Origin: JBJKRF01 sp046704785
GTDB taxonomy: Bacteria > Chloroflexota > Anaerolineae > Anaerolineales > Villigracilaceae
Assembly (NCBI GenBank): GCA_046704785.1
Contig: JBJKRF010000105.1
Coordinates: forward strand, 1 to 58,242
Length of the DNA: 58,242 nt
Direction: 5' to 3'
A program made the position numbers and the translations under genes. This document shows positions 43,639 through 52,350 of this stretch, one piece after another (the stretch's first letter is position 1; each line of letters opens with the position of its first letter). Under the pieces are notes generated by a model. That model made no database searches and was not told the origin of the DNA. It saw only the letters and a list, made by a program, of their open reading frames with translations.

Positions 43639-44802
43639 ATGCGCAAACTCTTTTCACTCGTACTTCTAGCGGTGCTCATTTCCGGTTGTTCCGCTCCCGG
43701 CACCGGCGCAGCCTCCACGTCCGATGTGAACGCCGTCATGACCGAGGCAGCCTCAACGGCCTTTGCCAAGTTGACCTCCATTGCGACAGCCGTCACGCCG
43801 ACCCCCAGCATTACACCGACGATGCCCGATACGCCTACATCCGCGCCGACGCTCACACCCACGATGATGCCCACCATCGAACCCATGGACGGCGTTATGA
43901 CCGCCAATACGAACGTTCGCTCACGCCCCAGCAAAGGCGCCAGTGAACGGCTGGGCGGCCTCTTCTACAATAATGGTGTCAAGGTCATTGGGCGGAACGA
44001 CCAGGCAAACTGGTTATGGATCATCTTCTCCGATTCGCCCACCGGCACGGGCTGGATCACAGCCAATGCCGTAAGTCTCAAAGGTGATATGGGACAACTG
44101 CCCATCGCACTCGTGCCTGACAACTCGGACACACCGCAACTTTTACCACCGCTGATCTACGTCATCACGGGCACGCCCCTGCCACTCAACACACCCGCCG
44201 CCGGGGCGCAAACCGCCAAGGTGACGAACCTCACCAATGTCCGGGTTGGGCCGAGCGAAGGTTTTATGGTCATCGGCACGCTCCAGACAGACGACATCGT
44301 CACAATGATCGGACACTACGGCGCAGGCAAGCAAAATTGGGTGCAGATTGATTATCCCTCCGGGCCCGACGGGCACGCCTGGATCTCAACAGAAACCCTG
44401 GCGGGTGCCAGCAGTTTCAGCGGATTGCCTGAATTCAACGTCCTCGGCACGCCAGCTACAGAAGCGCCTACCCAGGGCCCCACCGACACGCCCAACCCGA
44501 ATGCGACCCCCGTTCCAACGGATACTTTCACCCCCGCGCCAGCCGGCCCGGCAGCCCAAGTACTCGCTCAGATCAACGTGCGCTCCGGCCCGGCCCAGAG
44601 CTTTGACTCGCTCGGCATGCTCAATCCACAAGACAACGTGGTCGTTACCGCTCAGACGCTGAACGGATACTGGTACCAGATCCAATATGCGAACAGCCCG
44701 AACGGGCACGGTTGGGTCGCATCCCAGTACATTCGTATTCTGGGTGATATGCGTAACCTTCCTTATTTCGACAACCAGGGCAACCCGCTGAATCAGCCCT
44801 AA
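43639..44802 (+). CDS. lipoprotein with three SH3b domains
   Basis: A 387-residue paralogue of the preceding gene: lipobox ISGC with Cys17, Thr/Pro-rich linker (ITPTMPDTPTSAPTLTPT), then three SH3b repeats beginning TNVRSRPSKGASERLG, TNVRVGPSEGFMVIG and INVRSGPAQSFDSLG. The C-terminal LPYFDNQGNPLN matches LPYYDNQGTPV after the second SH3b domain of the upstream protein, which shows a common origin. It lacks the terminal beta-sandwich. The two probably arose by tandem duplication and act at the cell surface. The gap to the upstream gene is 90 bp. Confidence 0.85.
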   Translation: MRKLFSLVLLAVLISGCSAPGTGAASTSDVNAVMTEAASTAFAKLTSIATAVTPTPSITPTMPDTPTSAPTLTPTMMPTIEPMDGVMTANTNVRSRPSKGASERLGGLFYNNGVKVIGRNDQANWLWIIFSDSPTGTGWITANAVSLKGDMGQLPIALVPDNSDTPQLLPPLIYVITGTPLPLNTPAAGAQTAKVTNLTNVRVGPSEGFMVIGTLQTDDIVTMIGHYGAGKQNWVQIDYPSGPDGHAWISTETLAGASSFSGLPEFNVLGTPATEAPTQGPTDTPNPNATPVPTDTFTPAPAGPAAQVLAQINVRSGPAQSFDSLGMLNPQDNVVVTAQTLNGYWYQIQYANSPNGHGWVASQYIRILGDMRNLPYFDNQGNPLNQP

Positions 44803-44875
44803 CGCGGTTCAGGTCGTTTCTACAAACCGGGATGCTTTCCCTGGCTCCCTGGTTGCCACATAAGCAGAGGACCTT

Positions 44876-45700
44876 ATGGACGCTGCTTTGAAATCCCGCA
44901 AGCGCTGGCTAGGCCTGTTCTACGGCCTGGCCGGCGGCCTGGGCTTTTCGATTATGGCCTGGGGTATCGATGCGTTGACCCTTTCCGACGCCCATGCGGG
45001 CTATCCATGGCTTCGTTTTCTGGTGGGTCTGGCAATCTGCCTGCCCTTGGCTGGCCTGGCCGGATGGGCGACCGTCCGGTTTGATAGCGTTCTGCTTGGC
45101 GTCCTGCTCTGGACCGTCGTGGCAGCCTCCTTTGCCGCGCTCGTGCTCTACTTTCCCTTCAGAATTGCACCACACCTGATGACCTCGCTCGACCCCACCC
45201 TGGATGGCTGGCTGGTCTATCCATACGCGATGGTGCGTGGAACCCTGACCTGGCTAAGTCCGCTGGCTGCCCTGCTGGTCGCGCTGGCCGTTGCCTCGCT
45301 GGAGAATGCGCTGATCGACCAGGCTGTTTACTCCAGGCAGTGGGGAGCCGTGGTTCTGCCGCTGGTCGGGGTAATGTTACTGTTCGGATTGGCCGGATTC
45401 ACCGCCGATTTCGTGGTCAATACGCCCCTGCGCGATCCCCTGGTAAACGTAGACTCGACGCTCCAGTTCGCCGTCGAGCATCAAAACAAGGCGCTCAGCC
45501 CGGCCTTGATGCGCAGTATGCACTTGAATTCGGTCAACGGCATCCATGACATGTTCAGCCGGCCTCGCGATTTGTTCATGGGCGATTTTGACCGAAGAGG
45601 CAAACCGCTCAGCGTACTCGTCAACTTCCGCGGCAAGTGGGTAAGCTGCATCCTGGAAGATGGTTATCCGTTCCTGTGCAAGAAGGTCGATACGCGCTGA
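44876..45700 (+). CDS. polytopic membrane protein of unknown function
   Basis: A 274-residue protein with about five membrane helices in the first 185 residues, followed by a soluble C-terminal domain of about 90 residues (from DFVVNTPLRDPLVNVDSTLQ). The latter contains NGIHDMFSRPRDLFMGDF and ends in KWVSCILEDGYPFLCKK, probably outside the membrane. I recognise no family. Its stop codon is immediately followed by the ATG of the next gene (TGAATG), so both are translated together and probably work together. AGAGGA precedes the start. Confidence 0.7.
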   Translation: MDAALKSRKRWLGLFYGLAGGLGFSIMAWGIDALTLSDAHAGYPWLRFLVGLAICLPLAGLAGWATVRFDSVLLGVLLWTVVAASFAALVLYFPFRIAPHLMTSLDPTLDGWLVYPYAMVRGTLTWLSPLAALLVALAVASLENALIDQAVYSRQWGAVVLPLVGVMLLFGLAGFTADFVVNTPLRDPLVNVDSTLQFAVEHQNKALSPALMRSMHLNSVNGIHDMFSRPRDLFMGDFDRRGKPLSVLVNFRGKWVSCILEDGYPFLCKKVDTR

Positions 45701-47698
45701 ATGGAGCTTTTTCTGAATCGAGATTGGAAGCCGCTGGGGGTATTTCTGTTTCTGGGCCTGGCCTTTGGACTGGGATTGACGTTGGGCAAACTTGTACAGG
45801 TCCGCCAGCCCTGGACGTTGGACGACTTGCGAATTCTCGACCCAACCAGCGCCACAAATCCCAACGCCGATGTGATGGCGCTCTACTTTCGCACATCCGG
45901 CTCTGGCTGTGAAATCCGCCTCGATTACCTGAGTCTCAACGATCCACCCCCGTTTTTCATCCAAGTCAGGCTGGGAGACCGTACCCTCAACGTTAGCGGC
46001 GCTGGCCCGCAACCTGCCGGAGTCTCGCTAACAACCGATACAGTCACAGCAACATCGGTTGTGACCGTCGAGGCCTGTTCTCCACGTCCGAGCAGCCTGT
46101 TAACGGTGCGCCTGCTCTCGCAAAAAGATTCGTCGGTTCTCGACCAGATCGGCCCGGTGGCGGTCGACGCGCCGGCACCCCCGGCACACGCAACCCTTTC
46201 ATTCGCCTTTTACGATGTTTTCTCCCCCGCAGTCACGCCCGTCCAGGCTTTGCGGCACTGGGACGGCGCGCATACCGGGCCACGCGGCGAACGCCATGGT
46301 TTGCGTTATCTGCTGCTGGCTGCCGAGAAAAACCGCATTCCCCTGACCCTCCTGGACATCAAGACCCTCGACGCGCTTTCCGCCCTCGATTACGTCGGCG
46401 GTCTGGAATATCTACAACGCCTGGAACAGGAGGGACTGCTACAGATGCCCCTGGTGACCGACGGGGAACCGACCAGCCTTTCGCGTGGCTTCAGTCAGGC
46501 CGCCGCTCAAATCTTTGGCCTGCGCCCGGCAGGTTTCGACTATGATGCGCTCCACCCCACTGCCGGTTTCCTCTTCCAGGCCTTCGACCCCGGCCAGGAC
46601 GGGTTGCCGCTCGACGCCCGGCGCAGTCTGCTGAAGGCTGCCATCCACGGAGGGGAAATCCTGATCGGCGGCGACTTCGAGCAAACCACCTGGGGAACGC
46701 CCAATTACGTCGATCCCGCTTTCGCTTATCTCGCAGCACGGCCCTACTTTCAGTTTACTTTTGTAGACCCTGGGCCGGCGCCACCCCCAATAATGCCAAC
46801 AGCGGATCCCCTGTTCAACGATCTGGTCTATACGTCCCAAAATCATGTGATCGACTCGGCCTGGGAAACCTATCTGATGCTCACCCCGCCTACAGAGGAC
46901 GCAGAACTCAGCGCGCTACGCCAAAATTACCGTGGCGTGGTTGCCAGCCTTTTGAAGGCTGGCACCTGGGCACAAACCCCTGTGCCCCTGCATGAATGCC
47001 AGGAATCAGGGCAATGTCTGCTGGCCTCCAACGATATGCTGGCCATTCTGGATGCGGACGGTGGGCGGTTGTCTTACTTCTTCATGCGCGATTCACAGGG
47101 TATCCACCAGGTCGTTGGCCCGACAGCCCAGTTTTTCGTCGGCTTCAGCGATCGCTCCCTGTGGAACCCGTCCAAAGGCGAGGCCGCCGACCCGGAGCAG
47201 GTGATGGGCGCTTTCGCAGATGCCGGGAATCCTTTTCGCCATTACACGCCCGATGTGCTGGATGTAAAGACGATCCGCTTTCGATCCGAGGATGGGCGCA
47301 CGAAAACTTATCAGTTGGGCGAAGGGACGCTCTCAGTGCAGATCGAGGGCCAGGGCGAAGCGTTGACGATTCCGTTAACGGTAGAGCCTGGTGCCCGTTT
47401 CGCAACCGATTGGGCGAGTCATTTCCAACTTGTGAAACAGGCGGGACAACTCGGCTGGGGCCTGGATCACGGCCCGACGGTCTGGATTCAGGCTGCGGGT
47501 GCCTCTGACCTGCATGTGGATTCCTTCCTGGCGGTGCAAGCGATGGCATCCGCGCCGGAAGACCCGAATGCCGAACATCCGCCAGCGTTGTACGTTCCTT
47601 TTCCAATGGCAATCGTCCACCTGACGGCTTCTACCGACCAAAAAATCCTGTTTCGATTTAGTTCGTCAGGGTCTGTGTCGTCTGTGGGAATACGCTGA
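45701..47698 (+). CDS. membrane-anchored extracytoplasmic protein of unknown function
   Basis: A 665-residue protein with one N-terminal transmembrane anchor (about residues 13-31) and a long outer part. The middle (about 175-390) has the feel of a beta/alpha barrel of the GH57/polysaccharide deacetylase kind (LRYLLLAAEKNRIPLTLLDIKT, cited in part). The following stretch CLLASNDMLAILDADGGRLSYF then HQVVGPTAQFFVGFSDRSLW resembles the beta domain that follows such barrels. No catalytic motif is certain. It starts directly after the stop of the membrane protein gene, and follows two SH3b lipoproteins, suggesting a cell envelope complex or glycan-related function. Confidence 0.65.
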   Translation: MELFLNRDWKPLGVFLFLGLAFGLGLTLGKLVQVRQPWTLDDLRILDPTSATNPNADVMALYFRTSGSGCEIRLDYLSLNDPPPFFIQVRLGDRTLNVSGAGPQPAGVSLTTDTVTATSVVTVEACSPRPSSLLTVRLLSQKDSSVLDQIGPVAVDAPAPPAHATLSFAFYDVFSPAVTPVQALRHWDGAHTGPRGERHGLRYLLLAAEKNRIPLTLLDIKTLDALSALDYVGGLEYLQRLEQEGLLQMPLVTDGEPTSLSRGFSQAAAQIFGLRPAGFDYDALHPTAGFLFQAFDPGQDGLPLDARRSLLKAAIHGGEILIGGDFEQTTWGTPNYVDPAFAYLAARPYFQFTFVDPGPAPPPIMPTADPLFNDLVYTSQNHVIDSAWETYLMLTPPTEDAELSALRQNYRGVVASLLKAGTWAQTPVPLHECQESGQCLLASNDMLAILDADGGRLSYFFMRDSQGIHQVVGPTAQFFVGFSDRSLWNPSKGEAADPEQVMGAFADAGNPFRHYTPDVLDVKTIRFRSEDGRTKTYQLGEGTLSVQIEGQGEALTIPLTVEPGARFATDWASHFQLVKQAGQLGWGLDHGPTVWIQAAGASDLHVDSFLAVQAMASAPEDPNAEHPPALYVPFPMAIVHLTASTDQKILFRFSSSGSVSSVGIR

Positions 47699-47715
47699 AG
47701 ATTTGATTTTTGCAC

Positions 47716-47754
47716 TTGTGTCTAATTGCACAAAAATTAATTTTATGGTAGAGT
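47716..47754 (+). promoter_or_regulatory. rex promoter with Rex operator overlapping the -35 box
   Basis: TTGTGTCTAATTGCACAA (47716-47733) matches the Rex operator pattern TTGTG-n8-CACAA exactly. The -35 TTGCAC (47726-47731) lies within it; after 17 nt comes -10 TAGAGT (47749-47754). This predicts NADH-sensitive autorepression. Confidence 0.75.
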
Positions 47755-47796
47755 ATTGGCATTATCCATAATCCTCCACCGGAAGGCAATTGATAA

Positions 47797-48417
47797 ATGA
47801 ATCCAGAGAACGTCCCTGACATCATCGTGAGCAGGCTGCCTGTTTATCTTCGCGCACTCCAACGTATGAGTGCCAACGGCATCATGACGACCTCTTCCCA
47901 GGAATTGGGTGAGAAGGTGAGAATTTCGGCGGCCCAGATTCGCAAGGACCTTTCTCAGTTTGGTGAATTCGGTAAACAGGGAACGGGGTACCATATCCCT
48001 TTTTTGATCGAGCGTTTGCAGACAATTTTGAAGGTTAATCGCAGTTGGGATGTAGCCGTGGTTGGCATGGGCGACATTGGACATGCGGTTGCACGATATC
48101 AAGGCTTTGCAAACCGCGGTTTTCGGGTGGCGATGGTCTTCGACGCCGACCCTGCGAAGATCGGTAAAAAAGCCGGCGGTTTCGTCATTCGGGATGCCAA
48201 GAATCTGGTGCAGGACATCCGCGAGGCAGGTATCAAGGTTGCCATGTTAAGTGTGCCGGCTTCAGTGGCCCAGGAGGTTGCCGAACAATTGGTGAAAGCG
48301 GGCGTGCAGGGAATCTTAAATTACGCGCCGGTCAGCCTGGTAGTGCCCAACAACGTTAAAGTCCAGCACATCGATCCGGCCATTGGCCTGCAACGCATGA
48401 CGTATTACATCAAGTGA
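47797..48417 (+). CDS. rex: redox-sensing transcriptional repressor Rex
   Basis: A 206-residue homodimeric repressor that releases DNA when NADH/NAD+ rises. The N-terminal winged helix (residues 1-80) has SRLPVYLRALQRM, SSQELGEKVRISAAQIRKDLS and FGEFGKQGTGY. The Rossmann domain begins VAVVGMGDIGHAVARY (GxGxxG) and has NYAPVSLVVP and the domain-swap helix region HIDPAIGLQRMTYYI. The sequence before the start holds its own operator. No partner gene is coupled. The fhs promoter in this window carries a very similar site and is the best target candidate. Confidence 0.95.
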   Translation: MNPENVPDIIVSRLPVYLRALQRMSANGIMTTSSQELGEKVRISAAQIRKDLSQFGEFGKQGTGYHIPFLIERLQTILKVNRSWDVAVVGMGDIGHAVARYQGFANRGFRVAMVFDADPAKIGKKAGGFVIRDAKNLVQDIREAGIKVAMLSVPASVAQEVAEQLVKAGVQGILNYAPVSLVVPNNVKVQHIDPAIGLQRMTYYIK

Positions 48418-48443
48418 GGCGAAAGCGCGCCTTACATTTAGCT

Positions 48444-48473
48444 TTGGCTCTCCAGGATTTTCCGTGAGAAGGG
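48444..48473 (+). repeat. dispersed intergenic repeat, copy 3
   Basis: TTGGCTCTCCAGGATTTTCC then GTGAGAAGGG. It matches the copy at 28033-28064 and lies just downstream of rex. Confidence 0.55.
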
Positions 48474-48514
48474 CAGCTCGATGGAGCTGCCTTTGGATTT
48501 AAAAGGCGATTTGC

Positions 48515-49327
48515 TCAACCCGTCTTGACGCTGACGATCTGATCGACGACTTGCAGGAAAGCGTCCAGGTTGGGAATGGTAGAGACAGCAGCCGTGGCAC
48601 CACTAAACCAGCCACCGTCCTTCTTTTTGATGCTAACGGTGCCACGCCGAATGCCCACTTGCTCAATTTCACCCCAGGAGAACATTTTTTTCTTGATGCT
48701 CAATTGTTCACGATTGATGGTTATCGGCCCCAGGGTCACCGTCTGGCCCAATTTGACCTTCTCCAACAGGCGCTTGTACTGGATGGGAGCCACCGCACGA
48801 CTGATGAGTTTCCCCAACGTTTCCACCTGTTTATAACGATTATCGAATTTGAGGGTGGAACCATCGCGCTTGCGCAGCGTATAAATATGCGTCGTCCCCG
48901 TATAAATACCATTGGTGTAATGTTTCGTAATGGCAACGAAGAACTCTTCGACTTCCTCCCAGCGCCATTGCTCAAGCGAGTCGCGATCGCTGTATGCCAA
49001 TCCGTGCTCATAGACCAACGCGGCTTTCTTCCAATTGAAGAAAGCCGAAAGCGCCAGCCCCACCCCAATCAGGAAGGCGATGATTGCGAAAATCATTGGC
49101 GGTAGAACCGTCCGTTCAAGCACGGCCGGGCCATAGCGTTGCGTCTGCACATATCCATCGTAGATACCGAAAAGGAAGGCCACCCCCGCTCCACCAAGCA
49201 GTATGATCGCAATGATGCCAACTCCCCAACGGCTGAGGTTCTTGACCGGGAAATAGCCGAGGGGCGTCCCCAGCCCATAGACCTGGGAGAACTGATCGGG
49301 AACTTCGAAAGGGGTAACGGCCTGCAT
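48515..49327 (-). CDS. membrane protein with PH-like cytoplasmic domain, unknown function
   Basis: A 270-residue protein with two transmembrane helices (about residues 38-58 and 82-104) and a cytoplasmic C-terminal part. The pattern YEHGLAYSDRDSLEQWRWEEVEEF, cited in part, followed by YTLRKRDGSTLKFDN and the later ITINREQLSIKKKMFSWGEI suggests one or two PH-like (bPH) folds. It may belong to the DUF6585 group, but I am not certain. GGAG lies 6 nt before the ATG at 49327. A frame continues upstream without a ribosome binding site. It stands downstream of the mreB/atp operon on the same strand. Confidence 0.65.
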   Translation of the reverse strand: MQAVTPFEVPDQFSQVYGLGTPLGYFPVKNLSRWGVGIIAIILLGGAGVAFLFGIYDGYVQTQRYGPAVLERTVLPPMIFAIIAFLIGVGLALSAFFNWKKAALVYEHGLAYSDRDSLEQWRWEEVEEFFVAITKHYTNGIYTGTTHIYTLRKRDGSTLKFDNRYKQVETLGKLISRAVAPIQYKRLLEKVKLGQTVTLGPITINREQLSIKKKMFSWGEIEQVGIRRGTVSIKKKDGGWFSGATAAVSTIPNLDAFLQVVDQIVSVKTG

Positions 49328-49443
49328 CCTTCTCTCCTTGATGGGAACTCCGTCAGAACTGGTTTCTGCTACCCGAAATCGTAAAATATCCATGCGAGGG
49401 TGCGCCCTCACAGAATTCCCAAAAGCTCAAACGAGCAGCGTCC

Positions 49444-50451
49444 TTATACCGGGGGCAGGTTCCGCCGCAAGACGTTATACATGCCAATGGCGCGCGCAGC
49501 GCCTTCGGCCACACATGTCAGGGGATTATCGACCAAATAAGCCGGGATACCCAGAGATTTGGTCAACATTTTATCGACGCCGCGCAGTAAAGCGCCGCCA
49601 CCCGTGAGTGCCATGCCCCGGTCGATAATGTCAGAAACCAGTTCGGGCGGTGTCTTCTCGAGCACACGGCGACAATTTTCGGTCATCTGCTTGAGAGGGT
49701 CTTGCAGCGCTTCGACAACTTCACCGGTCGTGAGCGTGACCGGGCGCGGCAGGCCGGTCACCTGGTCCTGCCCCTGGACTTCCATGCTTTGTTCCTGATC
49801 TTGTGGAACGGCAGCGCCGATCTTCACTTTCATCTGTTCGGCTGTGATGGGAGAGATGACGACCCCATATTTGCGACGCACATACGTGACGATGGCGTCA
49901 TCCATCTGGATGCCCCCCGCGCGCATGGTTTCAGCAGAAACAATGCCATACATGGCAAGCACGGCAGCTTGCGTTGCGCCGCCTCCCAGGCAGACGACCA
50001 TGTTACCGGAGGGAGAGTTGATGGGCAGGTCTACGCCCAGGGCAGCCGCCAACGGTTGCTGGATCAGGTAGGCATCGCGTGCGCCAGCCTGAAGCACCGC
50101 CTCGTGGACAGCGCGACTCTCGATGCTGGTGACACCGTACGGGACGGAAATCATAACGTTGGGTTTGAAAATGCGCACCGGGCCGCTGACGCGCTGCAAA
50201 AGCACACGCAACAGCGTTTCCGTGATCTCGTAGTCGGCAATGACGCCGGTTTGGAGCGGGCGGGCCACTTCGATGCTCTCGGGCACGCGTCCTTCCATGT
50301 CACGAGCCTGGGTGCCAATCTCGACGACTTTTTGATCGGTAATATCGATCGCAACCACCGTCGGCTCTTCGACGACGATCTGCGACCCTTCAGCAATGCG
50401 TGTGTAAATGGTTCCCAGGTCGATGCCCAGGTCTTTGGAGAAACCAGCCAT
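49444..50451 (-). CDS. mreB: MreB/Mbl-like actin homologue
   Basis: A 335-residue bacterial actin. The nucleotide-binding phosphate 1 loop is GIDLGTIYTRIA, the phosphate 2 loop CLGGGATQAAVLAM (with GGG in place of the usual GGGTT), the adenosine motif ALTGGGALLRGVDKML. It polymerises beneath the membrane to guide elongasome peptidoglycan synthesis. The usual partners mreC, mreD and rodA are absent here. It begins 9 bp after the end of atpC, so it is expressed as the last gene of the F1-ATPase operon. Chloroflexota often have several mreB-like genes, so a specialised paralogue is possible. Confidence 0.88.
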   Translation of the reverse strand: MAGFSKDLGIDLGTIYTRIAEGSQIVVEEPTVVAIDITDQKVVEIGTQARDMEGRVPESIEVARPLQTGVIADYEITETLLRVLLQRVSGPVRIFKPNVMISVPYGVTSIESRAVHEAVLQAGARDAYLIQQPLAAALGVDLPINSPSGNMVVCLGGGATQAAVLAMYGIVSAETMRAGGIQMDDAIVTYVRRKYGVVISPITAEQMKVKIGAAVPQDQEQSMEVQGQDQVTGLPRPVTLTTGEVVEALQDPLKQMTENCRRVLEKTPPELVSDIIDRGMALTGGGALLRGVDKMLTKSLGIPAYLVDNPLTCVAEGAARAIGMYNVLRRNLPPV

Positions 50452-50460
50452 AGTTAAACG

Positions 50461-50901
50461 TTACTCGCCTATCAGAGTGGTATGTTTTCCGGAACGATAG
50501 CGGCGAACCGCCTCCAGGCGCAAATCAGAGCGTCGCAATGCAGCTTGCAGCGCCAGATATGTATCCTGGTCTTGTTCAGGTTGGAGTGCCACAAGGGCCT
50601 CCTCGGCACGTTTCCGCGCAACCTCCGCACGGACAACGTCGATTTCTTGCACATTTTCGGCGGCGTCAGCCAGCACAATGACGCTGTCGGGCTGCACTTC
50701 GGCGACCCCGCCCGAAACGGTAAAGATCTGTTCCTGGCTTTTCGTCCGCACTTTGACGACGCCAAATTTAAGCGTGGTCAGAAGCGGGGTGTGCTTGGGC
50801 AGGATTCCCATTTCGCCCTCGCCGCCGGGGAGTACAACAATGTCAACGTTCCCTTCAAAGACAGTTCGGTCTTGCGATACGATTTCACAGCGAATGGGCA
50901 T
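50461..50901 (-). CDS. atpC: ATP synthase F1 epsilon subunit
   Basis: A 146-residue epsilon subunit: N-terminal beta-sandwich (VSQDRTVFEGNVDIVVLPGG, cited in part, GEMGILPKHTPLLTTL) and the C-terminal helical hairpin (RAEVARKRAEEALVAL) that inhibits ATP hydrolysis. It sits between beta and gamma at the base of F1. Order in the operon is alpha, gamma, beta, epsilon, followed by mreB. GGGAG lies 6 nt before the ATG. Confidence 0.93.
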   Translation of the reverse strand: MPIRCEIVSQDRTVFEGNVDIVVLPGGEGEMGILPKHTPLLTTLKFGVVKVRTKSQEQIFTVSGGVAEVQPDSVIVLADAAENVQEIDVVRAEVARKRAEEALVALQPEQDQDTYLALQAALRRSDLRLEAVRRYRSGKHTTLIGE

Positions 50902-50949
50902 CTAATTCTCCCGCGTCCGCATGGGTGCGCGGACTGAGCCGGTCAATGC

Positions 50950-52350
50950 TCAGGCCATTTGCAGTTGCATGGCCTTCTCACGTACGTCTTCCACCGTACC
51001 GACCATCATGAAAGCCTGCTCAGGCAGGTCATCACAGTCGCCGCCCAAAATTTCGCGGAAGCTTTCGACGGTTTCGCGCAACGGGACATATTTTCCGGGA
51101 ATGCCGGTGAAGCGTTCGGCCACGTAGAACGGCTGCGAGAAGAAACGCTCGATTTTGCGGGCGCGTCCCACCAGCAGCTTGTCCTCTTCGGACAGTTCGT
51201 CCACGCCGAGGATGGCAATAATATCCTGTAAATCTTTGTAGCGTTGCAAAACGCGTTGCACATCACGAGCAACTTTGTAATGGTCTTCGCCAACAACGTT
51301 CGGGTCGAGGATGCGGCTGGTGGAAGCCAGCGGGTCCACTGCCGGGTAAATGCCTTTTTCGACGATGGAACGTTCGAGGGCAATGGTCGCGTCCAGGTGG
51401 GTAAACGTCGCAACCGGGGCAGGGTCGGAGTAATCGTCTGCAGGAACATACACTGCCTGCATCGAAGTGATGGAACCGGTATGGGTGGAGGTAATACGTT
51501 CCTGAAGTTCACCCATTTCAGTTGCCAGTGTCGGTTGGTAGCCGACCGCCGAGGGCATACGCCCCAACAACGCCGATACTTCCGAGCCGGACATCGTAAA
51601 GCGGAAAATGTTGTCGATGAAGAGCAACACGTCCCTGCCCTGATCACGGAAATATTCCGACATCGCCAACGCCGAGAGCGCCACGCGCAGACGCACGCCG
51701 GGCGGTTCGTTCATCTGGCCGTAGACCATGACGGTATCTTTCATGACGCCCGCTTCGATCATTTCGCGATATAGCTGCGTACCTTCGCGGGTGCGTTCCC
51801 CAACGCCGGCAAAGACAGAGTTGCCTTGATGGACGGCCACGACAGAACGAATCAACTCTTGAATGATAACCGTTTTACCGGTTCCTGCGCCACCGAAAAT
51901 GCCGGTTTTGCCGCCTTTGGTAAAAGGAGCGATCAGGTCAATGACCTTGATACCGGTTTCGAACACTGCGGTGTGGGTGGCCTGATCGGAAAAGGGCGGC
52001 GCGGGGCGATGAATGGGATAATATTGTTCGGCCTTGATCTCACCTTTTCTGTCCACAGGTCGTCCCAGGACGTTGAAAATACGCCCCAGGGTGCCCGCGC
52101 CCACTGGCACTTTGATCGGTGCGCCTGTCGCGCGCGCCGGCATGCCACGGCGTAATCCATCGGTCGAGTCCATCGCAACCGTACGGACCCAATTCTTTCC
52201 CAGGTGCTTCTGCACTTCCAGGATGAGGGGCATTTGATCTGGGCGTTCGACGCTAATGGCTTCGTAGATTTTGGGCAGGTCGCCCTCAGAAAAAGCGACG
52301 TCCACCACGCCGCCCAGGATCTGTGCCACGTACCCTTTTGAATTAGCCAT
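50950..52350 (-). CDS. atpD: ATP synthase F1 beta subunit
   Basis: The catalytic beta subunit, 466 residues. Walker A GGAGTGKTVIIQEL (usually GGAGVGKT) is near residue 155; the catalytic Glu of GERTREG and the Walker B LLFIDNIFRF are present, as is LGRMPSAVGYQPTLATEMG. The true start at 52350 (MANSKGYVAQILGG) overlaps the end of the gamma gene by 8 bp; a longer frame lies within the gamma gene and is rejected. It makes ATP from ADP and phosphate at the alpha-beta interface. Confidence 0.96.
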   Translation of the reverse strand: MANSKGYVAQILGGVVDVAFSEGDLPKIYEAISVERPDQMPLILEVQKHLGKNWVRTVAMDSTDGLRRGMPARATGAPIKVPVGAGTLGRIFNVLGRPVDRKGEIKAEQYYPIHRPAPPFSDQATHTAVFETGIKVIDLIAPFTKGGKTGIFGGAGTGKTVIIQELIRSVVAVHQGNSVFAGVGERTREGTQLYREMIEAGVMKDTVMVYGQMNEPPGVRLRVALSALAMSEYFRDQGRDVLLFIDNIFRFTMSGSEVSALLGRMPSAVGYQPTLATEMGELQERITSTHTGSITSMQAVYVPADDYSDPAPVATFTHLDATIALERSIVEKGIYPAVDPLASTSRILDPNVVGEDHYKVARDVQRVLQRYKDLQDIIAILGVDELSEEDKLLVGRARKIERFFSQPFYVAERFTGIPGKYVPLRETVESFREILGGDCDDLPEQAFMMVGTVEDVREKAMQLQMA

